Below are positions 33,478-41,210 of a stretch of DNA of 64,000 bases, piece by piece. The notes below the pieces were generated by a model that searched no databases, was not told the origin of the DNA, and was given only the letters and a program-made list of their open reading frames with translations. This DNA is from Chitinophaga chungangae (GTDB lineage Bacteria; Bacteroidota; Bacteroidia; Chitinophagales; Chitinophagaceae): the NCBI RefSeq assembly GCF_017742215.1, contig NZ_JAGHKP010000001.1:1302001-1366000 (forward strand). Direction: 5' to 3'. A program made the translations under genes and the position numbers. The stretch's first letter is position 1. Each line of letters begins with the position of its first letter.

Positions 33478-35055
33478 TTAGAAATAGCCTGGGTTTTGCT
33501 GCATGGCCCCTTCGGAAAGCAGCAGCTGGTTGGCCGGTATGGGCCAGAGCATATGCGTGTTTTCCTTGAAGTGGATGCCTTTGTTTTGCGCTTCTGTTGT
33601 GTTTTTGGTCTCGAAGGGATCGGTGCTTACTTCGGTGTTATATTTCACGAAGCTGCCGTTCGGCCCCATGATGCTGCTGATCACCGGTTTGCCGCTCTGG
33701 TCTTTCCAGCGGCGGATGTCGTACAGGCGGTCGCCTTCGTACGCCATTTCCAGCCTGCGTTCTTTCCGCACGGCATTGATGAGGTTCCAGCCGGTGAGCG
33801 ACATGTCTGTAACGAGGTTCACACGGTCGCGCACGCGTTTCAGCGAAGCCAGCGCAGGGCCGCTTTTCTGCTGCATGGCGCAGGCTTCGGCGTGAATGAG
33901 CAATACGTCCGCAAAACGCAGGATCTTGTCGTTCAGGCTGGAAAGGCCGTTGGCCGGGCGTTCCGCCTTGGGCGTATAATGTTTGCGGCTGTAACGGGCC
34001 GATTTGGAATGGTTCGGGGAAGGGAACGGCCTTCCATCGAACGAAGGCGTGTTCGGGTCGCCGGCTACGGGCAGGCCGTGGCGGTTGATCGTCCATTGCA
34101 GGCGGATGCTGTCGCCTTCCGATTTATAAGCGTTCTCAAGGTCGCTGGAAGCGGAGTAATAACCCCATCCCGCGTCTCCCGTGGAATTGATCATTTTCTG
34201 AAAATCGTTGTACGGCAGCGCCGGCACCTGCGAAGAACCGTTCTGTATCTCGAAAATGGATTCGATACCGTTTTTATAAGTGTATTGCCATAAAGTGGAA
34301 AACTGCTGCTCCAGGTTGTAATCGCCTTCGTCGATCACCATTTTGGAAAGCGTTTCTGCTTTCTGCCAGTCTTCCATGTACAGGCTTGCTTTGGCCAGCA
34401 GCGTGAGCGCGGCCCCGCGGGATGCGCGGAAGCGGTCCGCGGCCGGGTAGGCGCCTTTTTTCGGCAGGGTGGCGATGCATTCGTTCAGGTCTTTGTCGAT
34501 CTGGTTGTACACGTCCTGCACGGAAGAGCGCGACAGGTGCGTGTTGGGCGGGTAGATCTCCAGCACCAGCGGCACGGGCCCCCAGTTGCGGATGAGATCG
34601 AAGTAACACCAGGCGCGCAGGAACTTCAGCTCGGCGATGAACTGTTTTTTGTTTTCGTCCGAAATGGGCGCGCTGCTGATGCCCGCCATGGTGCTGTTGA
34701 AGCGGCCGATGCTTTTGTAAAGGTCCACCCATTGCGCCTCGTTGCGGTCGTTGCCCGCGTCGAGGGTGTATTGCGCCACGGCGTCGTAAGTGGGGTGAGT
34801 TTGATAGGTGTTGCCCACCCAGGCGTTGTCAGACGCGGCCTCGCCCGCCAGGTAACGCCAGTTGAGTATTTCCCACCAGGTGCTGTAATTGATGTAGCGG
34901 TAAGCTACCATCGTGGATGTGTTGCATTGCTCCAGCGTGCCGTAATACTGGTCGGCCACGATGGCCGAGCCGTAAGGCGCCTGGTCGAGTTTGTTGCAGC
35001 CCGCCGCCGTAACCAGCATTGCGCCGCCGAGGATATATGGAAAAAGATGTTTCAT
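33478..35055 (-). CDS. SusD/RagB family outer-membrane lipoprotein
   Basis: A 525-residue SusD homologue. The start at 35055 gives a lipoprotein signal with lipobox AAGC (cysteine near residue 19) followed by NKLDQAPYGSAI. Conserved features are ELKFLRAWCYFDLIRNWGPVPL split here as FLRAWCYFDLIRNWG and PVPLVLE, a C-terminal LRFADVLLIHAEACAM and RKERRLEMAYEGDRLYDIRRW. It should form a SusC/SusD pair with the gene 19 bp upstream and capture the oligosaccharide released by GH30. Length is normal, with no break. Confidence 0.93.
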   Translation of the reverse strand: MKHLFPYILGGAMLVTAAGCNKLDQAPYGSAIVADQYYGTLEQCNTSTMVAYRYINYSTWWEILNWRYLAGEAASDNAWVGNTYQTHPTYDAVAQYTLDAGNDRNEAQWVDLYKSIGRFNSTMAGISSAPISDENKKQFIAELKFLRAWCYFDLIRNWGPVPLVLEIYPPNTHLSRSSVQDVYNQIDKDLNECIATLPKKGAYPAADRFRASRGAALTLLAKASLYMEDWQKAETLSKMVIDEGDYNLEQQFSTLWQYTYKNGIESIFEIQNGSSQVPALPYNDFQKMINSTGDAGWGYYSASSDLENAYKSEGDSIRLQWTINRHGLPVAGDPNTPSFDGRPFPSPNHSKSARYSRKHYTPKAERPANGLSSLNDKILRFADVLLIHAEACAMQQKSGPALASLKRVRDRVNLVTDMSLTGWNLINAVRKERRLEMAYEGDRLYDIRRWKDQSGKPVISSIMGPNGSFVKYNTEVSTDPFETKNTTEAQNKGIHFKENTHMLWPIPANQLLLSEGAMQQNPGYF

Positions 35056-35074
35056 CGTGCTTGGATTGATTGGT

Positions 35075-38000
35075 TTATAAAGCAAGGTTTAACCCGAACG
35101 TATAGATGCGCGGCGGCACCATCTGGTAGTTGTCGTTGCCTGCGTAGGAGATCGTCGAATACCAGGGAATGTCAGGATTAAGGCCCGAATAGTTGGAAAT
35201 GGTGAACAGGTTTTGCGCCGATACGTACACACGCAGGTTTTTGATGCCTTTGATGAGCCCGTTGGGCAATTTATATCCCAGCTGCATCAGGTTGGCCCTT
35301 AGGAAATTTGATTTTTCAAGGAAGAAAGTGGACATCTTCGTGAAGTTGCCGTTCAGGTCGGTCTTCCGCAGTTCGGGGAAGCTGTTGCTGGTGCCGGGCC
35401 CGTGCCAGTACTGGTCCTGGAAGCCGGAGATGAAGTTGTAGTTGCTGCCCGCGATCATGTTCCTGCGGTACTGGTTGAAGTTCTGCTGGCCGAATACGCC
35501 GTACAGTTCCGTTCTGAAATCGAAGTTGCCGTATGCGAGCGTGAGCGCGAGGCCGGAGGAGAACTTGGGATAAGGCGAGCCGAGGTCGGACATGTCGCTG
35601 TTGTCGATCTTGCCGTCGTTATTAAAGTCACGGAACTTAAGATCGCCTGCAATCGCCTGAGGCTGCAGTCTTTCGCCGTTTTTATTCACGTAGTTGGCGG
35701 CTTCTTCGTTGGTCTGGAATACGCCGTCCGCAATAAAGCCCCACCAGGAACCGGGCGCATGGCCCACCGTGGTGCGGGAACGGAAGGTGCTGATCACCTC
35801 GTTGTTTTCGCCGCCGAGAATGGGGTCGGAGCTGGAGAGGTAATCTACCTTGCTTTTGAACTGCGTGAGCGTGAGGTTTACACCGAAGCTCAGCTTGCGG
35901 GTGATGTTGTCTTTATAACCGATCGCAACGTCCCAGCCTTTGGTCGTCATTTCGCCGATGTTCGCATACTGGGAAGCGATATACCCCTGCGGGTAACCGA
36001 GCGTGAAGTCTACCCGTACCGGCAGCAAAAGGCTTTTCGGGGTGCGGGTGTAACGGTCTACGGAGATGTTCAGCCGGTCGTTGAACAGTGCCGCGTCCAG
36101 GCCGATGGAAAGGTCCTGCTGGATCTCCCATTTCAGTTCGGGATTGCTGATGGAGCTGGGCGCGTAACCGTTGATCACTTTGCCTTCAGCGTCCACGTAT
36201 GTGGTCATGTTCACGAAAGACATATACTCGCCCACGGTGCCGGGCAGGTTGCCGCCGCTTTTGCCCCAGCTGGCCCTGAGTTTCAGGAAGCTCACCTGGT
36301 CTTTCAGGTTCTCGAAGAAACTTTCCTGCGAGATCACCCATGCGCCGGACACGGAGGGGAAATAACCCCAGCGGTACAGCGGGTTTACGAGGCTGGACGC
36401 ATCGGCGCGCATGGTGCCGGTGAGGTAATATTTTTCGCGGTAGTTGTAACGCAGCGATCCGAAGAAAGACAGCATTTTGCCGAAGGGTGCAGCCCCGGGC
36501 TGATAACTGCCGCTGGCGCCGGTTACGAGGTTGCCCGCGTTAATGTATCGGAAAGGCTCCCTGTCGAACGGGATGTTTTCGCGCGATGCGTTGGTGCCTT
36601 TGGTGGAATAACTGTCGTAGCTATGGCCCAGCAGCACGTTCACCGAATGGTCTTCCGGCAGCGGCAGCGTGTAGTCGGCGGTGTTAGTGATCTTCACGCG
36701 GCTGTTCTGAGCGGTGGCGGAGGTTACGGCCGTTTTGGCGTTGTAGCTGTTGGGCGCGAAATAATATTTGGGAGAATAGTTATTCTGCTGCGAGAAGTTG
36801 GCCGTAGCGTCCAGCACGGTTTTGAGGATGAGGCCCTTGAGGGGTTTGATCTCGAGATAAGTGCTGAACTGCCCGCCGAAATATTCCCGTTCGTCGAAGT
36901 TGACGCGTTTGTTGAACTCGGGGTTGATCAGGCCGTTGAACAACGATCTGCCCGGTGTGCTGTAATAAGGATTAAACGCGGTCATGAAGTCGGCGAATAC
37001 ACCGGTGAGCGGCGGGAGGGAAGACATCACGTCCGCCTCGCTGCGAAACGGCGCCACGGTAGGGTCCATCGCGAAAGCGCCCCAGGTAAGGTTTTGCGGC
37101 GCAAAAGGATAATTTTCATAACGCGGCGCGATGTTGATACCGGTTTTCACCACTTTGTTGATGTCCCAGTCCACATTCAGCCTGCCCGTGATTTTTTTCC
37201 ACTGCCCCGCCTGTTTGCCGGCGTACGATTCTTCGGCGTAATAACCCAGGCTTCCGAATACAGACAGCCCGTTGCCGCCGCCGGAAATGCTCAGGTTATA
37301 GTTCTGGCGCTGGCCGTTGCCGAAGGTTTCGTCCCAGTAATTGGTGCTCTTTAAACTGTTCACGTCCGGGAAAGGCAGTGTGGCGCCGCTTTTGGCGGCA
37401 ATGTCGTTCATCAGCCCGGCGTATTCCTGCGCGCCGGCGAGTTTTATGTTAGGCGCTTGTGTGATGCCGTAAGTGGCGGAAAAATTGATGGTCGGCGCGC
37501 CTTTACCTTTTTTGGTGGTGATGAGGATCACGCCCTGGCCAGAGCGTGCGCCGTAGATAGATGCGGCGGACGCATCCTTTAGCACGTCGATGCTGAGAAT
37601 GTCGAGCGGGTTGATGGTGTTCATAAAATTGTACCCGATCTCCATCCCGTCTACGATCACGAGGGGATTGGTGTTGGCGGTGATGCTGCTCAGCCCGCGC
37701 ACGAGAATGCGGGGCTGCGAGCCTACGCTGCCGTCTGCCGCCATGATCTGCACGCCGGCCAGCTTGCCCTGGATGGCGGTGGCGACGGTACCGGTGGTGT
37801 AAGGCTCGATATCTTTCGAAGAAACGGAGGAAATGGAAGTGGTCACATTTTTGCGGCTGGTGCTCTGATAGCCGATCACGACCACGTCGTTGAGTGTTTT
37901 GTTGTCCGTTTCAAGGGTTAACGCAATGAATGTGCGGCCTTTTAGAGCCACTTCCTGGTGGATGAAACCGATGGAAGAAACCAGCAGCACGGCGTCTGGG

Positions 38001-38194
38001 CCGGCCTGCAGGGAAAATACGCCCTGTGCGTTGGTTATGGCGCCAGTAGATGTGCCTTTTACCTGCACGGATACGTTGGGAAGCGGTGAACCGTCTGCAC
38101 CGGAAATTTTTCCGGTAACGGTTGCGGCCTGCGAGAAAGAAAGCTGGTACAGGCATAGGAGGAATGCCCATAAGAGCAGTAGTCGTTTTTTCAT
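35075..38194 (-). CDS. SusC/RagA-type TonB-linked outer membrane protein
   Basis: A 1039-residue SusC homologue; first gene of the minus-strand locus. Signal peptide ends near residue 23, then a carboxypeptidase-regulatory-like domain about 25-100 (VTGKISGADGSPLPNVSV), the SusC signature VVVIGYQSTSRKNVTTS, plug blocks LAGVQIMAADGSVGSQPRI shortened to AGVQIMAADGS and LVIVDGMEIGYN, ASAASIYGARSGQGVILIT, and a barrel ending in LNLAL. It lacks an STN domain. A candidate promoter (38231-38261) and a 21-bp-period direct repeat (38271-38302) precede it, next to a divergent AraC gene, which suggests AraC activation instead of sigma/FecR control. Confidence 0.94.
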   Translation of the reverse strand: MKKRLLLLWAFLLCLYQLSFSQAATVTGKISGADGSPLPNVSVQVKGTSTGAITNAQGVFSLQAGPDAVLLVSSIGFIHQEVALKGRTFIALTLETDNKTLNDVVVIGYQSTSRKNVTTSISSVSSKDIEPYTTGTVATAIQGKLAGVQIMAADGSVGSQPRILVRGLSSITANTNPLVIVDGMEIGYNFMNTINPLDILSIDVLKDASAASIYGARSGQGVILITTKKGKGAPTINFSATYGITQAPNIKLAGAQEYAGLMNDIAAKSGATLPFPDVNSLKSTNYWDETFGNGQRQNYNLSISGGGNGLSVFGSLGYYAEESYAGKQAGQWKKITGRLNVDWDINKVVKTGINIAPRYENYPFAPQNLTWGAFAMDPTVAPFRSEADVMSSLPPLTGVFADFMTAFNPYYSTPGRSLFNGLINPEFNKRVNFDEREYFGGQFSTYLEIKPLKGLILKTVLDATANFSQQNNYSPKYYFAPNSYNAKTAVTSATAQNSRVKITNTADYTLPLPEDHSVNVLLGHSYDSYSTKGTNASRENIPFDREPFRYINAGNLVTGASGSYQPGAAPFGKMLSFFGSLRYNYREKYYLTGTMRADASSLVNPLYRWGYFPSVSGAWVISQESFFENLKDQVSFLKLRASWGKSGGNLPGTVGEYMSFVNMTTYVDAEGKVINGYAPSSISNPELKWEIQQDLSIGLDAALFNDRLNISVDRYTRTPKSLLLPVRVDFTLGYPQGYIASQYANIGEMTTKGWDVAIGYKDNITRKLSFGVNLTLTQFKSKVDYLSSSDPILGGENNEVISTFRSRTTVGHAPGSWWGFIADGVFQTNEEAANYVNKNGERLQPQAIAGDLKFRDFNNDGKIDNSDMSDLGSPYPKFSSGLALTLAYGNFDFRTELYGVFGQQNFNQYRRNMIAGSNYNFISGFQDQYWHGPGTSNSFPELRKTDLNGNFTKMSTFFLEKSNFLRANLMQLGYKLPNGLIKGIKNLRVYVSAQNLFTISNYSGLNPDIPWYSTISYAGNDNYQMVPPRIYTFGLNLAL

Positions 38195-38230
38195 AACATT
38201 ACGTTTTTAACGCCGTGGAAAGAATTCTCA

Positions 38231-38261
38231 CAAATATTGCACTTCCGCTTTGCGGTTTCAA
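38231..38261 (-). promoter_or_regulatory. Candidate promoter of the GH30/GH2 locus
   Basis: On the minus strand, TTG (38261-38259) and AATATTTG (38238-38231) are separated by 20 bp, a good match to the Bacteroidota TTTG-N19-23-TAnnTTTG promoter with one mismatch in the -7 element. The transcript would start about 30 nt before the susC ATG. Confidence 0.5.
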
Positions 38262-38270
38262 TAGCCATTA

Positions 38271-38302
38271 TTACGGATATGATGGATTATCTTACGGAGG
38301 TG
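38271..38302. promoter_or_regulatory. Direct repeat with 21-bp period, candidate AraC operator of the locus
   Basis: TTACGGAtaTG (38271-38281) and TTACGGAggTG (38292-38302) share nine of eleven bases with an exact 21-bp period. The nearer repeat ends 9 bp upstream of the -33 TTG of the susC promoter, where an AraC-type activator would contact polymerase. An additional dyad ATCCAT/ATGGAT (38328-38333 and 38345-38350) lies nearer the AraC gene. Confidence 0.55.
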
Positions 38303-38376
38303 TGTTGTTAATACACAGATAACTTTGATCCATTGCGGGAATTCATGGATTTTTTTATTATTCCTTACATTTGGGT

Positions 38377-39261
38377 ATGATCCGGAAAAAAGAAGGTTTC
38401 GAAGGCCAGCGGGCCGTTATTTTGCCGCGCAAGATCGTGGCCGAAGGATGCGCGGGCGACGCGGTGATCGGCGGCGCCTACGTGACCGATATCGGTTATT
38501 ATCCGAAAGCGCGGTATCACTTCCGGCAGCGCCTGCATGGCATCGATCAGCACATTCTTATTTATTGCCGCGAAGGAAAAGGACAGGCGCAGATCGGCAA
38601 GAAAAAATATACGCTCGGCCCGGATTCTTTCGTGATCATCCCGGCGGGCAGCGCGCATAGTTACGCGGCAGACGAATCCGATTCCTGGACCATTTATTGG
38701 ACGCACTTCAAAGGCCCGCTGGCAAAGGAGATCACCGATGCCATGATACGCCGTTACGGGGGGCATGTGGGCGGCATTACCTTTCAGCAGAAAAGGATCG
38801 CGCTGTTCGAAGACATGTACGCCAGTCTTGAAAGAGGATACGGCAGCGATAATCTTTGTTACGCCAACATGTGCTTATGGCATTTTTTATCGTCGTTTTT
38901 GTACGACGATCAATTCAGCCTGTCGGAAAAGAACCGGCGAAAAGACGCGGTGGAGCTGTCTATCAGTTACATGCAGGAACAGCTGGCGCAGGCGCTTACG
39001 CTCAGCGGGCTGGCGCAGGCGGTGAATCTTTCCACTTCGCATTATTCCTACATTTTCCGCAAACGCACCGGCTTTTCGCCGATGGAATATTTTAATCACC
39101 TGAAGATCCAGAAAGCATGCCAATACCTGATATTTACGGATATGCGGGTGAAGGAGATCGCTTATAAGCTGGGCATGACGGACCCGTATTATTTCTCCCG
39201 GATGTTCAACAAGCTGATGGGCGTAAGCCCGAACCATTACCGGGCGAAGAGAGGGTCTTAA
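38377..39261 (+). CDS. AraC family transcriptional regulator of the GH30/GH2 locus
   Basis: A 294-residue regulator. An N-terminal cupin-like sugar sensor (about 35-165) shows HILIYCREGKGQAQIGKKKY split as ILIYCREGKGQAQIG, DSFVIIPAGSAHSYAA and WTIYWTHFKGP; the C-terminal double HTH (about 195-294) shows LAQAVNLSTSHYSYIFRKRTG and IAYKLGMTDPYYFSRMFNKL. The start at 38377 (MIRKKEGFEG) is the first ATG; the frame is also open to a TTG at 38371. It is divergent from the susC operon and the repeats at 38271-38302 lie between, so it is the probable activator responding to a sugar of this locus. The AraC_N arm resembles arabinose- or xylose-type sensors, but the ligand is unknown. Confidence 0.9.
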   Translation: MIRKKEGFEGQRAVILPRKIVAEGCAGDAVIGGAYVTDIGYYPKARYHFRQRLHGIDQHILIYCREGKGQAQIGKKKYTLGPDSFVIIPAGSAHSYAADESDSWTIYWTHFKGPLAKEITDAMIRRYGGHVGGITFQQKRIALFEDMYASLERGYGSDNLCYANMCLWHFLSSFLYDDQFSLSEKNRRKDAVELSISYMQEQLAQALTLSGLAQAVNLSTSHYSYIFRKRTGFSPMEYFNHLKIQKACQYLIFTDMRVKEIAYKLGMTDPYYFSRMFNKLMGVSPNHYRAKRGS

Positions 39262-39322
39262 AAGAAATTTTCTCCGGCGGGTATCAAAAACTCCGTATAT
39301 TTCTGCCTGTTAATTTTTTATT

Positions 39323-39778
39323 ATGATTATTGATACGCTGGACAACGCCGCGCTGTATTACGGCCTCGGGCCCAAATTCGTGAAAACCTTCGAATACTTA
39401 ACCCAAACGGATTTTTCCAAACTGGAAAAGGGGAAATATGAAGTAGATGGAACAGACATTATCGCCATCGTCAACGAATACGAAACCATCGACCCTGCCG
39501 GGGAACAGATGGAATCTCACAAAAAGTATATCGACGTGCAATACGTCCATACCGGGAAAGAGCTGATCGGGCATGATTTTATGCTGGAAAAGAAACCCAG
39601 CAAGGATTACGACGAAGCGGCCGATTATATGCTGTTTGCCGGGAAACCGTCGTTCTTCTCCCGGCTGGAAGCCGGTTGTTTCGCGATCTTTTTTCCGACA
39701 GACCTGCATATGCCCAACCTCCGGGCAGACGGCCCGGAGCAGGTGAAGAAAGTAGTGATGAAGGTAAGCGTGAATTAA
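39323..39778 (+). CDS. YhcH/YjgK/YiaL family protein (DUF386)
   Basis: A 151-residue cytoplasmic protein of the YhcH family, a cupin-like beta barrel. Typical features are EQMESHKKYIDVQYVHTG with the conserved histidine and aspartate, the LIGHDFM strand, the YDEAADYMLFAGK block, and GCFAIFFPTDLHMPNL near the end with the second histidine pair. Homologues accompany sialic acid, sugar-lactone or beta-galactoside operons (older names: EbgC, beta-galactosidase subunit beta), and some bind metal and may act as sugar anomerases. It follows the AraC gene by 61 bp, so it is likely part of the same sugar response. A terminator-like hairpin follows. Confidence 0.88.
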   Translation: MIIDTLDNAALYYGLGPKFVKTFEYLTQTDFSKLEKGKYEVDGTDIIAIVNEYETIDPAGEQMESHKKYIDVQYVHTGKELIGHDFMLEKKPSKDYDEAADYMLFAGKPSFFSRLEAGCFAIFFPTDLHMPNLRADGPEQVKKVVMKVSVN

Positions 39779-39820
39779 TTGCTGTAACGGGGCGTGCTCA
39801 TGCCCAGGCTGTACGAAATA

Positions 39821-39855
39821 AAAGCGGGCCACATCCACCGGGTGCGGCCCGCTTT
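39821..39855 (+). terminator. Hairpin after the YhcH-family gene
   Basis: A perfect 10-bp stem AAAGCGGGCC/GGCCCGCTTT with a 15-base loop. The last Ts lie in the stem and are followed by GCTTA rather than a T run, so termination is likely but not certain. Confidence 0.55.
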
Positions 39856-40018
39856 GCTTAACAACCGTTTAACGCCCCGTATCTGTTTATTGCGCTATCT
39901 TAGGGCCACATTACGCTTTCTCCATCGTTTCAGATACCACCTTATTAACAAAGTTCTTTTTTGCCGGCCTGCAAAGAGGCTCTTTCCGCCAGAGCATGCA
40001 TCTTATTTTCTTTCGCTC

Positions 40019-40038
40019 ATGCAAGACTGGTCTTGCAT
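40019..40038. repeat. Perfect 8-4-8 inverted repeat in a gene-free region
   Basis: ATGCAAGA-ctgg-TCTTGCAT. It is not followed by a T run on either strand, so a terminator is unlikely; a dyad operator or structured RNA is possible. The nearest gene on the left is 241 bp away and the nearest on the right ends at 40127 on the minus strand. Confidence 0.4.
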
Positions 40039-40126
40039 TGGATTCACAGGGTGTATGCATACATTGACATTTCTAACTGATAAAATCTGGAAAAACATGC
40101 CTTTCTGTCTCCACGGGAAGGTTTTT

Positions 40127-40657
40127 TTATTCCCCCGCAAAACGCGCCCCATCGATAACGGCTATACGTTTCAGCCAGATCCTTACCAACCATACCATTT
40201 GCCCCAAAAACACGAGCGCCGCGCCGATCAGCACCCATACCTTAAATGTATTCATTTCAACGGCGTAAGTAAAAAACAGCATGAAGCAGATATACATGGC
40301 CGCGCGGCTGGCCACGGAAATGGCCGCAAATACTTTCAGGCGGGAGGAGTAGGCTGCCAGCACCCCGCGCAGGTGTTTTCCTTTCAGCACATTCATGGCC
40401 TGAACAATGCCCGCAATATTGTGGAGCACGATAAAACCAAATGCGCCGCACAACAGCAGGTTAAGGTAAAATGGTTTTTGGTGCCCGTCGAAAGCGTCGT
40501 AATAAAACGCCAGGAACAGCACGAACAAGGAGGTTTCCATTATCATCTGGAACAAAACGTTGCGGCGTACCGGCATTTTGCGGAGATACGTTTTCAGTTC
40601 TTCTGGGCTTTTATGGCCCGCGCCCATATTTTGCCAGGCGGCTTTTAAATCTTCCAT
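40127..40657 (-). CDS. Four-helix membrane protein paired with an ECF sigma factor
   Basis: A 176-residue protein that I cannot assign to a named family. A short N-terminal cytoplasmic part (DLKAAWQNMGAGHKSPEELKTY split as DLKAAWQNMGA and SPEELKTYLRKM) is followed by membrane segments near 42-62 (MIMETSLFVLFLAFYY), 70-90 (LLLCGAFGFIVLHNIAGIV), 118-135 and 140-165 (VWVLIGAALVFLGQMVWLV). It begins 2 bp after the sigma gene stop, so it is co-expressed and may be its anti-sigma partner, although it has no obvious zinc-binding anti-sigma or FecR signature. The last residues are basic. Confidence 0.75.
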   Translation of the reverse strand: MEDLKAAWQNMGAGHKSPEELKTYLRKMPVRRNVLFQMIMETSLFVLFLAFYYDAFDGHQKPFYLNLLLCGAFGFIVLHNIAGIVQAMNVLKGKHLRGVLAAYSSRLKVFAAISVASRAAMYICFMLFFTYAVEMNTFKVWVLIGAALVFLGQMVWLVRIWLKRIAVIDGARFAGE

Positions 40658-40659
40658 GA

Positions 40660-41115
40660 TCAGGATTTTACATGTTTTTTAATTTTGGCGCGCACCCTGT
40701 TGAGCCGCACGCCAACGTTGTTTTCCGTGATACCGGTGATCTCGGCGATCTCGGCGTAGCTCAGGTCTTCCAGGTACAAGGCCATCAGTGCCTTTTCCGC
40801 CGCGTCCAGCGGGGCGAGCAATTCCAGCAGCCTGTTCTCTTCCGCCTGCGAAGGCACTTCTGGCAGCGCGGGCATGTATACGATGGCCGGCCGCCTGCGC
40901 CTGAAATGTACCAGGGCGGTGCTTAACGCGATCTTGTAAAGCCAGGTGGAAAACTTCGAACGCGCCTCGTAACCGGGCAGGCTTTTCCACAGTTGGTACA
41001 CGATCTCCTGGAACAGGTCTTCCCGGTCTTCGGGCACGTCCCGGTACAGCCGGCATATTTTAAAAATGATGCCTTCGTGTTCGGCCAGCAGCTGCAGAAA
41101 TTGCCTTTCGTCCAT
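40660..41115 (-). CDS. ECF-type RNA polymerase sigma factor
   Basis: A 151-residue sigma-70 family protein with region 2 (LYRDVPEDREDLFQEIVYQLW, FSTWLYKIALSTALVHFRRR trimmed to FSTWLYKIALSTAL) and region 4 (LEDLSYAEIAEITGITENNV, RLNRVRAKIKKHV). It lacks the extended C-terminal domains of stress-responsive ECF groups. It is followed 2 bp later by a membrane protein gene, a typical sigma/anti-sigma arrangement, so its activity is likely controlled at the inner membrane. Regulon unknown. A minus-strand terminator lies upstream at 41177-41203, insulating it from the DUF1080 gene. Confidence 0.9.
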   Translation of the reverse strand: MDERQFLQLLAEHEGIIFKICRLYRDVPEDREDLFQEIVYQLWKSLPGYEARSKFSTWLYKIALSTALVHFRRRRPAIVYMPALPEVPSQAEENRLLELLAPLDAAEKALMALYLEDLSYAEIAEITGITENNVGVRLNRVRAKIKKHVKS

Positions 41116-41176
41116 AATCTTTCGGTATTCGTTTCCCGGTTAGTTGCGGAAAAAAGGGAAAACTTACAAAACAGGC

Positions 41177-41203
41177 AAAAAAAATCCCGGCGGTGTGCCG
41201 GGA
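41177..41203 (-). terminator. Rho-independent terminator of the DUF1080 gene (minus strand)
   Basis: A perfect 7-bp stem TCCCGGC/GCCGGGA with a 5-base loop runs on the minus strand into eight T residues (41184-41177). It lies just after the DUF1080 stop. Confidence 0.88.
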
Positions 41204-41210
41204 CGGTTCA

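Larger units (their letters stand above)
39779..40126. other. Gene-free region of 348 bp
   Basis: No protein-coding, tRNA or rRNA gene is recognised. It contains the hairpin at 39821-39855 and a perfect 8-4-8 inverted repeat at 40019-40038 (listed separately). The stretch 39860-40110 is AT-richer than the coding sequence around it and has scattered short frames only. A small RNA cannot be excluded. Confidence 0.5.

Noticed and set aside
38366..38373. TACATTTG as the -7 element of the AraC gene at 38377
   Set aside because: It is an exact match to TAnnTTTG, but it lies only 3 bp before the ATG, which would require transcription to begin inside the gene, and no -33 element fits. The start codon is better supported than the promoter.
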